Assembly: GCF_019890615.1 (NCBI RefSeq)
Contig: NZ_JAINVZ010000019.1
Location: 1 to 64,000, forward strand
Source: Streptantibioticus parmotrematis
GTDB lineage: Bacteria; Actinomycetota; Actinomycetes; Streptomycetales; Streptomycetaceae
Direction of reading: 5' to 3'
Length of the DNA: 64,000 nt
A program made the position numbers and the translations under genes. How positions within the stretch are numbered: the first letter of the stretch is position 1; each line of letters starts with the position of its first letter. The notes beneath the pieces are model-generated. The model did not search any database. It had not been told where the DNA came from and saw nothing but the letters and a program-made list of their open reading frames with translations. Of the stretch, positions 8,251 through 18,681 are shown in pieces.

Positions 8251-9734
8251 CGGTGGCCTTCGCTGTGGGGGAGGGGGTCGCTCGCCGGTGCGGCGGCGGA
8301 GGGGGCGTGCGTGGCGTCGCCCCAGGGCTCGCCGCTGCGGGGACCACCGCCCGTCGGGGCGCCCCAGGGCTCACCCGGCCGGGGCCCGGCGCTCCACGGG
8401 TCGCCGTGGGCGTGGGCCGCGCGCGCGTCGGGGGCCTCCTGCGGTTCCGCGGTGTGGCCGAACGCCTGTGGCTCGTCGAGGCCGTAGGCGTGCCGGGTCC
8501 CGTGCGGGGCCTGGTGGGAGGCGTACGGGTCCGGGACGTACGCGGAGGCGGGGACGTGGGGATCCCCGGCGTACGCGGAGGCGGCGGTGGGCGCCTGGTG
8601 CGGGATGGCGCCGATGCCGGGGGCGGGGACCTCCGTCAGTCCGGTGCCGGGAACGCTCTCCGGGCCGTGCGCGCCGTAGCCGGAGCCCGGAGCGGCCAGA
8701 TCGTCAACGGGCGTGCGGGCACCGGGTATCCCAGCGCTGCCGCCGAGCCCGCTGCCGCCGAGCCCGCTGCCGCCGAGCCCGCTGCCGCCGAGCCCGGCCC
8801 CGCCGGACAGCCCGCCGCCGCTTAGCCCCGCACCGCCGAGCCCTGCACCCGTGATCCCCGCCCCGCCGGACAGCCCCGCACCGCCCCCCGTCCGCCCGCC
8901 GTGCGCGCGCCCCCTGCGCCGCACCCCGCCCGCCGCGCGGCGTGCCCCTGCCCCCGCGCGATGGCGTACCGCCGCGAGCCCCCGTCCCGGTGCGCCGAGC
9001 CGGGACGGGACCGCCGAGCGTCCCGCGTCCGCGGTGCGGCAGACCGCCGGCCGGTCCATCGCCCCGCCGTCGCGCACGTGCATCCGCCAGCGGACCACCA
9101 GCGCCACGCACACGCCGATGACGCACAGGATGTAGGAGACGTTGACCCAACCCGCCGCGGAACGGCCCGCCTTGAGCCCGTGCAGCAGGCCGGTGAACCA
9201 CGCCGGGTAGGCGCACGCGTGCAGCATCCGCCAGCGCCCGGCGTGCCCGCGCCCCGCGAACGCGCCGCGCAGCACACCGGTGGCGACGGAGAGCACCAGC
9301 AGGTAGCCGGCCACCACTCCGAGGCCGATCAGGAACCGTTCGCGCCCGCCGCTGAACGGCACGAGCGCCGCCACCAGGGAGACGTGCGCCTCGCCGACCT
9401 TCACCGACACGTGCAGGATCAGGAAGCCGAACGCGGCCACGGCGGTGGCCCGGTGGAGTGCCTGGGTCGCGATGCGGTGGCGTGGGCCGAGCAGCGAGGT
9501 GCCGGTGCACATCAGCCCGTAGACGACCGTGGAGGTCAGCGAGACGAGGGTGAACACGCCCGCGCCGTAGTCGAGGAAGCGCCGCGGTCCCGGGCCCATC
9601 GTCGGCACGAGGGCGAGCACCACGACGACGGCCGTGGTGACGGTGAGCAGTACACCGGCGCGTGTCCGGGAGGCGGAGGCGGCGGCCGGACCGCTCGCGC
9701 CGGGCGTTCCTGGCGACCCGAGCAGCCGTGCCAT
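8247..9734 (-). CDS. Ferric-reductase-like haem-b membrane protein with low-complexity tail
   Basis: The first 230 of 495 residues contain about six membrane helices of the ferric-reductase/cytochrome b type. Two helices carry spaced histidine pairs (ALH...ILH, 14 apart; MLH...LLH, 13 apart), suited to two transmembrane haems. The remainder is a hydrophilic tail rich in Gly, Ser, Pro and Ala with GGSGLGGSGL repeats and proline-rich segments, likely disordered and cytosolic. No FAD/NAD reductase domain is fused; that role is probably supplied by the overlapping NuoF-like gene. The start is uncertain: ATG 9734 has no clear ribosome site, whereas ATG 9848 has GAGG 6 nt upstream and would add 38 residues including a TTA codon. 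Confidence 0.75.
   Translation of the reverse strand: MARLLGSPGTPGASGPAAASASRTRAGVLLTVTTAVVVVLALVPTMGPGPRRFLDYGAGVFTLVSLTSTVVYGLMCTGTSLLGPRHRIATQALHRATAVAAFGFLILHVSVKVGEAHVSLVAALVPFSGGRERFLIGLGVVAGYLLVLSVATGVLRGAFAGRGHAGRWRMLHACAYPAWFTGLLHGLKAGRSAAGWVNVSYILCVIGVCVALVVRWRMHVRDGGAMDRPAVCRTADAGRSAVPSRLGAPGRGLAAVRHRAGAGARRAAGGVRRRGRAHGGRTGGGAGLSGGAGITGAGLGGAGLSGGGLSGGAGLGGSGLGGSGLGGSGLGGSAGIPGARTPVDDLAAPGSGYGAHGPESVPGTGLTEVPAPGIGAIPHQAPTAASAYAGDPHVPASAYVPDPYASHQAPHGTRHAYGLDEPQAFGHTAEPQEAPDARAAHAHGDPWSAGPRPGEPWGAPTGGGPRSGEPWGDATHAPSAAAPASDPLPHSEGHR
8736..8795. repeat. Four perfect 15-bp tandem repeats inside the membrane-protein gene
   Basis: GCTGCCGCCGAGCCC occurs four times head to tail without error. 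On the coding (minus) strand it specifies a Gly-Leu-Gly-Gly-Ser repeat in the disordered tail. Copy number could vary by slippage without breaking the frame. Confidence 0.9.
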
Positions 9735-10426
9735 CGACGGCGCGTACCGGGCCGACGCTCTTAAGGGTGCGGTGGGGGAGTACCGCGAAGCGGGCGAGGA
9801 CGCCGTGGAATTCGGGGACTTCGGGTACTTCGGGGACTTCATGGGCATGGACGACCTCGCGAACCGCGTGGACTTCGCGAACGAGGAGAACAGCGAGGAG
9901 AACACCGCGAAAGCGGACCGCGGGGTGGATGTGGGGGAGGATGCGGACGAAGCGCGCCGCCGCCTGCCCCCGCCGCCGTGTTGAGGGTTGATGCGCATAG
10001 TGGTTTTCTCCGGCAGCCGTGTGGGGATACGGGGGAGTCGATGGCTGACGCTAAGCCGCTACCGCAGGTATGGCACCAGGCTTGCCGCAACTGCGTTCGT
10101 GTGGGCCGTCACACTGCTAACGTCATGTCAATTGCTGCTCTACGGAGTGGAGTTGACGTCCGTCGAGCCGGGTGATGGAACCTTTCCGCAGCGTCCTACC
10201 AGGGACCGTTGAGTACGGACAGGTCTGTGCCAACTTCTCAGGCATTACCTTCACTTGACCATTTCTTGAACGGATCATGTCCCTGACGTGGACAGATCAG
10301 CGACAGAGTTTCGCTTTGTGCGGAGGTACCTCACCGGTATCCGGTGAACCCGCTCCGCGGTTCGCGACGCATCTCGACCAGGCGACGCGACGCATTTACG
10401 CGACGATCCGTTTCGCTGGGGGTTTC
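9735..10426. other. 692-bp divergent intergenic region, no supported gene
   Basis: This separates the redox operon (minus) from the S53 peptidase (plus) and must hold both promoters. Open frames exist on both strands but none has Streptomyces-like third-position GC. Positions 9815-9840 carry an imperfect GACTTCGGG direct repeat. The stretch 10080-10430 is clearly lower in GC than its flanks. No convincing -35/-10 pair was found. Confidence 0.5.
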
Positions 10427-12439
10427 ATGAAGCTTGTCCGCTCTAGAACTCGCGCCGGACTGGCGGTGGCGGCGACCCTGCCGCTGGTCGCCGGCGCACT
10501 GGCGATGGGCATACCCAACGCCCAGGCCGACACGGCGCACGGGCGCCAGGTGATCGCCAACACCAAGCCGTCCTGGGCCACGTCCAACGCCGACCACGGC
10601 ACCGCCGCCGCCTCCACCAAGGTCGACCTGCGCGTCTACCTGGCCGGTGACGCCAAGGGCCTCGCCGCCTACGCGCAGGCGGTCTCCGACCCCAGCTCGG
10701 CGAGCTACCACAAGTACCTGTCCGCCAAGCAGGCCCAGACCCGCTTCGGCGCCACCAAGCAGCAGATCGCCGAGGTCACCGCCTGGCTGAAGTCGTCGGG
10801 CCTGAAGGTCACCGGCTCCAACCAGCACTACGTGTCGGTCTCCGGCGACCGGGCGTCCGTCGAGAAGGCGTTCAGCGTCCAGCTGCACAACTACTCGGTG
10901 GGCGGCCACGTCTACCACGCGCCGTCCGCCTCGGCCACGGTGCCCGCCTCGCTGGACGGCGCCGTGCTGACCGTCACCGGTCTGAACAACGCCCCGGCCA
11001 AGGCCCAGACCGACGCCACCGTCGGCACCGCCACCAACGGCTCGGCCCCGGGCGCGGCCGCTCCCGGCGACCAGCTGCCGCCGCCCTCCGCGGTGTTCAA
11101 GAACGCCGGTCCGTTCTCCACGTACTACGGCTCGAACACCGACAAGAAGCTGCCGTCCGCGTTCGGCTCCAAGGCGCCCTACGCGATCAAGGGCTACACC
11201 GGCAAGCAGCTGCGTGCCGCCTACGGCGCGGGCAAGTACACCGGCAAGGGCGTGACGGTGGCGATCACCGACGCGTACGCGTCGCCGTACATCGCCCAGG
11301 ACGCCGCCGAGTACGCCAAGCGCAACGGCGACGCCGCGTACAAGCCGGGCCAGCTGACCCAGGTCCTGCCCAGCAGCTACAACAGCACCGCGCCCAACCA
11401 GTGCGGCGCGTCCGGCTGGTACGGCGAGGAGACCCTCGACGTCGAGGCGGTGCACGCGGTGGCCCCGGCCGCCGACATCACCTACGTCGGCGCGGCCTCC
11501 TGCAACGACCCGGACCTGCTCGACGCCCTGTCCAAGGTCGTCGACAACCACCTGGCCGACGTCGTCTCCAACTCCTGGAGCGACGTCGAGTCCAACGCCA
11601 CCCCCGACTCGACGGCCGCGTACGACCAGGTCTTCGAGCAGGGCGCGGTCGAGGGCATCGGCTACTACTTCTCCTCCGGTGACGACGGCGACTACGTCGC
11701 GGCCAGCGGCAAGAAGGACATCGGCTCCCCCTCCGACTCCCCGTGGGCCACCGCGGTCGGCGGCACCTCGCTCGCCGTCGGCAAGGGGAACAAGTACGAG
11801 TGGGAGACCGGCTGGGGCACCGACAAGTCGGTGCTGTCGGCCGACGGCAAGACCTGGACCGGCTTCCCCGGCACCTTCAGCTCCGGCGCGGGCGGCGGCA
11901 CCAGCACCCTCTACAGCCAGCCGTTCTACCAGCGCGGCGTCGTGCCGACCTCGCTCAGCGAGGCCAACGGCACCAAGTCGCCGATGCGCGTCATCCCGGA
12001 CATCTCCGCGGTCGCCGACCCGACCACCGGCTTCCTGGTCGGCCAGTCGCAGAGCTTCCCGGACAAGTCGATCCAGTACAGCGAGTACCGCATCGGCGGC
12101 ACCTCGCTGGCCTGCCCGGTGACCGCCGCCATCCAGGCGCTGGCCCAGCAGGCCCAGGGCGGCGTGCCGATCGGCTTCGCCAACCCGTCGATCTACGAGC
12201 GCTACGGCACCCCCGCGTTCCACGACGTGACCGACCACCCGCTGGGCCAGGGCAAGGGCATCGCCGACGTCCGCGTCGACTTCGCCAACAGCATCGACGC
12301 CAGCGGCGGCCTGATCACCTCGCTGCGTACCCTCGGCACCGACAGCTCGCTGCACGCGACCGTCGGCTACGACAACGTCACCGGCGTCGGCACCCCGGGT
12401 GCGGGCTACCTGAAGTCGTACGTCCCGGGCAAGCACTGA
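10427..12439 (+). CDS. Secreted S53 (sedolisin/kumamolisin) serine-carboxyl peptidase
   Basis: This 670-aa acid-type endopeptidase has a Sec signal (KLVRSRTRAG, hydrophobic core, ending ANAQA-like near residue 35). A pro-kumamolisin activation domain spans about 45-200. The mature catalytic domain has the S53 Glu-xxx-Asp pair at E334/D338 (YGEETLDVEAVHA) and the nucleophile S560 in GGTSLACP. A calcium-site-like segment ends the protein (YDNVTGVGTPGAGYL). The ATG at 10427 is chosen because it opens the signal peptide; the upstream in-frame ATG at 10277 would add 50 residues with no signal character. It is monocistronic with a terminator after it. Confidence 0.94.
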   Translation: MKLVRSRTRAGLAVAATLPLVAGALAMGIPNAQADTAHGRQVIANTKPSWATSNADHGTAAASTKVDLRVYLAGDAKGLAAYAQAVSDPSSASYHKYLSAKQAQTRFGATKQQIAEVTAWLKSSGLKVTGSNQHYVSVSGDRASVEKAFSVQLHNYSVGGHVYHAPSASATVPASLDGAVLTVTGLNNAPAKAQTDATVGTATNGSAPGAAAPGDQLPPPSAVFKNAGPFSTYYGSNTDKKLPSAFGSKAPYAIKGYTGKQLRAAYGAGKYTGKGVTVAITDAYASPYIAQDAAEYAKRNGDAAYKPGQLTQVLPSSYNSTAPNQCGASGWYGEETLDVEAVHAVAPAADITYVGAASCNDPDLLDALSKVVDNHLADVVSNSWSDVESNATPDSTAAYDQVFEQGAVEGIGYYFSSGDDGDYVAASGKKDIGSPSDSPWATAVGGTSLAVGKGNKYEWETGWGTDKSVLSADGKTWTGFPGTFSSGAGGGTSTLYSQPFYQRGVVPTSLSEANGTKSPMRVIPDISAVADPTTGFLVGQSQSFPDKSIQYSEYRIGGTSLACPVTAAIQALAQQAQGGVPIGFANPSIYERYGTPAFHDVTDHPLGQGKGIADVRVDFANSIDASGGLITSLRTLGTDSSLHATVGYDNVTGVGTPGAGYLKSYVPGKH

Positions 12440-12519
12440 GCACCACCCGCGAAGCGGTGACCCGCACGTCGTGACGGCTCTCGTCGAGCGCCCGGGCGGC
12501 ACGCGGTGAACGTCGCACG

Positions 12520-12550
12520 GGGCCCGTACCGGATACTCCGGTGCGGGCCC
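12520..12550 (+). terminator. Terminator after the S53 peptidase gene
   Basis: A 13-bp stem (12520-12532 with 12538-12550, GGGCCCGTACCGG against CCGGTGCGGGCCC) has one G-U pair and a 5-nt loop, followed by TTGC. It separates the peptidase from the leuS leader, whose promoter must overlap its 3' side. Confidence 0.75.
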
Positions 12551-12564
12551 TTGCGCGGCTGGGG

Positions 12565-12570
12565 TACCCT
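12565..12570 (+). promoter_or_regulatory. -10 element for the leuS leader transcript
   Basis: TACCCT ends 7 nt before the leader-peptide ATG at 12578, so transcription would start at or beside that ATG and the leader peptide would be leaderless. No good -35 hexamer is visible at 17-18 bp upstream. Confidence 0.4.
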
Positions 12571-12577
12571 GTGCTCC

Positions 12578-12616
12578 ATGCGTGCCGTACGCCTTCTGCT
12601 TACCGGGCCGCGCTGA
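12578..12616 (+). CDS. leuS leader peptide with three consecutive Leu codons
   Basis: This 12-codon frame encodes MRAVRLLLTGPR and stops with TGA at 12614. The leucines are CTT-CTG-CTT at 12593-12601; CTT is a rare codon in this GC-rich genome, as expected for a sensor of charged leucyl-tRNA. The stop codon lies inside the 5' arm of a strong RNA stem, and an intrinsic terminator follows before leuS. The position fits a ribosome-mediated attenuator controlling leucyl-tRNA synthetase. The peptide is not of a named family; the reading rests on codon content and RNA context. Confidence 0.75.
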   Translation: MRAVRLLLTGPR

Positions 12617-12674
12617 CCCAAGGTATCCAGCACCAGGTCAGTCGCGGCGTCCCCTCCTGCGTGAGGGGATTTTT
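12608..12674 (+). terminator. leuS attenuator: leader stem plus intrinsic terminator
   Basis: The first stem pairs CCGCGCTGACC (12608-12618, spanning the leader stop codon) with GGTCAGTCGCGG (12636-12647), 11 bp with one bulged T. The second stem pairs TCCCCTC (12650-12656) with GAGGGGA (12663-12669), followed by five Ts (12670-12674). This is a rho-independent terminator 75 bp before leuS. An extended first stem using GGG 12605-12607 and CCC 12651-12653 could compete with the terminator, but the antiterminator is not certain. Confidence 0.75.
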
Positions 12675-12749
12675 CGTTTCCGGACGTTTCCGTAGGACCA
12701 GACGCGACCGGCCTGCGCCTGTCATGACATCGATGGAGCTTCGAGGGAC

Positions 12750-15629
<2,880 letters not shown>

Positions 15630-15662
15630 GGATCGCTCCGTGATCCCTTAGGGGGTCGCTGG

Positions 15663-15704
15663 GGGCCGGCTGCGGGTCCGTACGGAACCCGCGGCCGGCC
15701 CTTT
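15663..15704 (+). terminator. Terminator after leuS
   Basis: GGGCCGGC (15663-15670) pairs with GCCGGCCC (15694-15701), and inner GCGGGT pairs with ACCCGC, followed by TTT. It lies 34 bp after the leuS stop. Confidence 0.85.
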
Positions 15705-15812
15705 GCGTTTACGGTGAAGGGACGGGTCCCGGCCGTCAGACCGCCGTGGCCGCCGCACGCGGTCCTCCGGGGCCGCGCAGACCGAACGCCGTCAGCCGCC
15801 AGGGGAGCGCCC

Positions 15813-16463
15813 ATGGAAGCCGTCCTCACCGTGATCGTGCTGTTCCTCCTGACGCTCTTCACGCTCGGGGTGATCGCCACGGTCAAGACCGTGCGGGCGG
15901 TGCGACGCGGCGTGGAACGCACCGGTGTCCAGGCCCGCCGCGTGGTCACCGAGACGACCCTGCGGGCCAAGCGCGCCCAGCCGGGAGCCTTCGGCGAGCT
16001 GGCCTCGATGCGGCTGAGCCTGCGGCAGTCGGTCATCGGCACCCGGGAGGCGCTGGAGGCCTCCGTCGCGGGCGACCCGTCGCTGAAGGAGGCGCTGGGC
16101 CTGCTGGAGCGGCTGCGGGAGCACGCCCACGCGCTCGACGACGAGCTGCGGGTGCTGGAACGTGAGCCGGACCGCGCCCGGGTCTCCGCCCGCCTGCCGG
16201 AGCTGCGTGAGCGCACCGAACGCGTCACGCACTCCGCGGACTCGCTGCGCTGGGCGGCACAGGACCGCGCCCGGCAGTTCGCGGACGACGAACTCGCGGC
16301 GCTGGGCCGCCAGATCGAGCTGGAGGCGGGTGCCCTGCGGCACTGGGTCCCGGCGGAGGGAACGCGGGCGCTGGACGGGGAGGGGCTGGACGCGGGAGGG
16401 CTGAACGCGGGAGGGCTGAACGCGCGGAAGCCGGACGCGAAGGAGCGGCGGGGGCGGGCGTGA
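15813..16463 (+). CDS. Membrane-anchored coiled-coil protein of unknown function
   Basis: This 216-aa protein has one N-terminal membrane helix (MEAVLTVIVLFLLTLFTLGV), a basic stop-transfer segment, then a long charged alpha-helical region with heptad-like leucines (about residues 65-170) likely to form a coiled coil in the cytosol. The C-terminus holds a short repeat (GLDAGGLNAGGLNA) made by 15-bp tandem DNA repeats near 16382-16426. ATG 15813 has AGGGGAG at 15801-15807. No domain family is recognised. It sits between leuS and the DegV-like gene, a place held by hypothetical proteins in related genomes. Confidence 0.75.
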   Translation: MEAVLTVIVLFLLTLFTLGVIATVKTVRAVRRGVERTGVQARRVVTETTLRAKRAQPGAFGELASMRLSLRQSVIGTREALEASVAGDPSLKEALGLLERLREHAHALDDELRVLEREPDRARVSARLPELRERTERVTHSADSLRWAAQDRARQFADDELAALGRQIELEAGALRHWVPAEGTRALDGEGLDAGGLNAGGLNARKPDAKERRGRA

Positions 16464-16605
16464 AGGGCGGGGGCTTTCGTGGGCGGCGCCGCGGCCCCGC
16501 GCCGCGATCGGGGTGACCGCCGAAGCCGTCCGGGCGGAGCGGACCGGTCCGTTCGGGGGCGGGCACTACTGTCGGCCCCGGCCGTAGGCCGGTAATCTCG
16601 CGCCC

Positions 16606-17469
16606 ATGTCCGCCCATGTCGCGATCGTGACCGATTCCACGGCCTATCTGCCGCAGGAGGCGCTGACCCACCACCGCATCGTGGTCGTCCCGCTCACCGT
16701 GATCATCGGCGACGAGGCGCTGGAGGAGGGCACCGAGGTCTCGGCGCGTTCGGTCGCCACCGCGTTGCAGCGCAGGAAGCCGGTCAGCACCTCCCGCCCG
16801 AACCCGGAGGAGTTCGCCGCCGCCTACCGCACGGCCGCCGCGACCGGCGCCGGGGCGATCGTGTCGCTGCACCTGTCCGCCGAGTTCTCCGGCACGTACG
16901 ACGCGGCGTGCGCGGCGGCGGCCGGGGCCGAGGTCCCGGTCCGTGTGGTGGACACCGGGATGGTGGCGATGGCGCTGGGCTTCCCCGTGCTGGCCGCGGC
17001 CGAGGCTGCGGAGGCGGGCGCGACGGTGGACGAGGTGGTGGGCGCGGCCGAGCGGCGGGCGGCGGACACCTCCGCCTACTTCTACGTCGACACCCTCGAC
17101 TACCTGCGCCGCGGCGGCCGGATCGGGGCGGCGCAGGCGCTGCTGGGTTCGGCGCTCGCGGTCAAACCGCTGCTCCAACTCGCCGACGGGCGGATCCAGT
17201 TGCTGGAGAAGGTGCGCACCGCGTCGCGGGCCGTCGCGCGGCTGGAGGAGATCGTCGCCGAACGGGCGGGGGAGAGCGGTCCGGGCGACGCGGCCAAGGT
17301 GGACATCGCCGTCCACCACCTCGCCGCACCGGAACGCGCCGGGACCCTGGCGGACCGGCTGCGCGACCGCGTCCAGGGGCTGGGGGAGCTGCACGTCAGC
17401 GAGGTCGGCGCGGTGATCGGCGCGCACACGGGGCCGGGGTTGCTGGGGGCGGTCGTCTCGCGGCGGTGA
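16606..17469 (+). CDS. DegV family fatty-acid-binding protein
   Basis: This 287-aa protein has the DegV/FakB-type fold: N-terminal VAIVTDSTAYLP, STSRPNPEEF, a SLHLSAEFSGTY motif and a VDTLDYLRRGGRIG segment. Family members bind a fatty acid; some act as FakB subunits presenting it to a fatty-acid kinase. No partner kinase is nearby, so the exact role is uncertain. There is no ribosome site, but TAATCT (16593-16598) ends 7 nt before the ATG, which suggests a leaderless mRNA. Confidence 0.9.
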   Translation: MSAHVAIVTDSTAYLPQEALTHHRIVVVPLTVIIGDEALEEGTEVSARSVATALQRRKPVSTSRPNPEEFAAAYRTAAATGAGAIVSLHLSAEFSGTYDAACAAAAGAEVPVRVVDTGMVAMALGFPVLAAAEAAEAGATVDEVVGAAERRAADTSAYFYVDTLDYLRRGGRIGAAQALLGSALAVKPLLQLADGRIQLLEKVRTASRAVARLEEIVAERAGESGPGDAAKVDIAVHHLAAPERAGTLADRLRDRVQGLGELHVSEVGAVIGAHTGPGLLGAVVSRR

Positions 17470-17498
17470 GGGGGCTCGGCCTCTCGGCTTTCTTTTTT
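17468..17498 (+). terminator. Weak T-rich terminator after the DegV gene
   Basis: GAGG and CCTC form a short stem directly at the DegV stop codon, followed by the pyrimidine run CTTTCTTTTTT. The stem is weak but the long T-run is unusual for this GC content. Confidence 0.4.
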
Positions 17499-17573
17499 GG
17501 GCGGGGGCCGGGGCTTCTTTGGGGGGCGGGGGCGCCGTAGAAGGGCGGCTGCCCCCTCGTAAGGGTGACGAAG

Positions 17574-17582
17574 TTGTCCACA
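17574..17582 (+). promoter_or_regulatory. Exact DnaA-box match upstream of comEA
   Basis: TTGTCCACA matches the Streptomyces DnaA box consensus exactly and is part of a dyad AGTTGT-CC-ACAACT (17572-17585). It lies about 75 bp before comEA. A single box is not an origin; it could be a regulatory or titration site, or chance. Confidence 0.35.
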
Positions 17583-17652
17583 ACTCCCGCGTCGTCCACG
17601 GAAATCCACCGCCCGGCCTGGGAAGGCGCGAACGTGCCTACGGTCAGTTGCC

Positions 17653-18681
17653 ATGGGAACGCAATGGGCTACCGGTCTGGGGCTGGGACAGGCCGGGGAT
17701 CACACGGGACATTTCGTCGGCACGGGACGAAGGGAGGACGCGGGACGGGTCGAGCACGCGGGGCGAGGTGAGAGCGGCGCGCGGCGGGCGGAGGCGTTGT
17801 TCGGTTCGCCGGTAGGGGTACGGGAACGGCCTCCGGAGCGGGCTGAGGGCGTGGCGTGGACGGAACCGGGCCGTGGTGCCGTTGGCGTGGGCATCGGTTC
17901 CGGCGTGGGCGTCGGTGGCGGCAGCGGTTCGGGCGGGCCGGCGGACGCGCGGGCGCGAGCGAGGTGGCGGGAGGCCGTGTTCGAACGGCTGCCGGTGTGG
18001 CTCCAGTTGAGATGCGGCATGGAACTGTGCACGGTCGCCGCGCTGGCCGGGGTGCTGGTGATCGCGGTCGCCCTCGCGGTGCACCACTTCTGGACCGGCC
18101 GCCCCCGGGCGATCGCGGTCCCGCCCGTCACCCGGGCGGCCATGTCCACCGGTGACGCCAGGTCCAGGCCGTCCGGTGCGCCGCCCGACGTCGCGCGTGC
18201 CGCGACGCCGAGCGCTTCGGCGAGCGTTGCCGTGCTGGTCGTGGACGTCAGCGGCAAGGTCCGCAGGCCCGGCGTCCTGCGACTGCCGCCCGGCTCCCGG
18301 GTGCTGGACGCGCTCACGGCGGCGGGCGGAGCCCTGCCCGGCGTCGACACCGGCACCGTCAACCTGGCCCGCCCGCTGGTGGACGGCGAGCAGATCGTGG
18401 TCGGCGCACCGCAGGCGGCGGCGCCCGCAGGCGGTCCGCCCGGTACGGCAGCCGGTGCCGCAGCGGCGGGAGCGCCGGGCGCCCCCGGCGCCCCGGTCAG
18501 CCTGGGCAGCGCGACGGAGGCGCAGTTGGACGCGTTGCCCGGCGTCGGCCCGGTGCTCGCGCAACGCATCATCGACTACCGCAACCAGCACGGCGGATTC
18601 ACCTCCGTCAACCAGTTGCGCCAGGTGACCGGGGTCGGCGAACGCCGCTTCCAGGAACTCCAGCCATTGGTACGGCCATGA
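17653..18681 (+). CDS. comEA: ComEA-like DNA-binding competence protein
   Basis: This 342-aa protein is the envelope DNA receptor homologue of competence systems. After a long low-complexity basic/Gly-rich N-terminus, a single membrane helix (about 125-145) is followed by an SLBB domain (VVDVSGKVRRPGVLRLPPGS), a Pro/Ala/Gly linker, and a C-terminal helix-hairpin-helix pair (LDALPGVGPVLAQRIIDYR; LRQVTGVGERRFQEL) that would bind duplex DNA. The start is uncertain: ATG 17653 has TACGGT 8 nt upstream and may be leaderless, but a later start would remove part of the unusual N-terminus. The gene overlaps comEC by four bases. Confidence 0.9.
   Translation: MGTQWATGLGLGQAGDHTGHFVGTGRREDAGRVEHAGRGESGARRAEALFGSPVGVRERPPERAEGVAWTEPGRGAVGVGIGSGVGVGGGSGSGGPADARARARWREAVFERLPVWLQLRCGMELCTVAALAGVLVIAVALAVHHFWTGRPRAIAVPPVTRAAMSTGDARSRPSGAPPDVARAATPSASASVAVLVVDVSGKVRRPGVLRLPPGSRVLDALTAAGGALPGVDTGTVNLARPLVDGEQIVVGAPQAAAPAGGPPGTAAGAAAAGAPGAPGAPVSLGSATEAQLDALPGVGPVLAQRIIDYRNQHGGFTSVNQLRQVTGVGERRFQELQPLVRP

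Noticed and set aside
9634-9984. Plus-strand open frame with acidic EFGDFGYFGDF-like sequence opposite the redox membrane-protein start
   Set aside because: It overlaps the minus-strand gene, lacks a ribosome site and family, and the pattern comes from a short GACTTCGGG DNA repeat.
10110-10130. GTCACACTGCTAAC as a BldD-type binding site
   Set aside because: It departs from the BldD consensus at two or more key positions; too weak to report.
9991-10212. A 73-codon plus-strand frame with a hydrophobic segment upstream of the S53 peptidase
   Set aside because: Third-position GC is far below that of nearby genes, the spacing of GAGGG to ATG is only 3 nt, and no family is recognised; judged non-coding.
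10331-12502. Very long open frame on the strand opposite the S53 peptidase
   Set aside because: Such antisense frames arise from GC-rich codon bias; similar shadows occur opposite leuS, lepA, tricorn and others, and none shows family motifs.
12440-12749. Possible T-box riboswitch before leuS
   Set aside because: No specifier-loop or T-box-like TGG...CC core was found, whereas a leader peptide with Leu codons and a terminator explain the region better.
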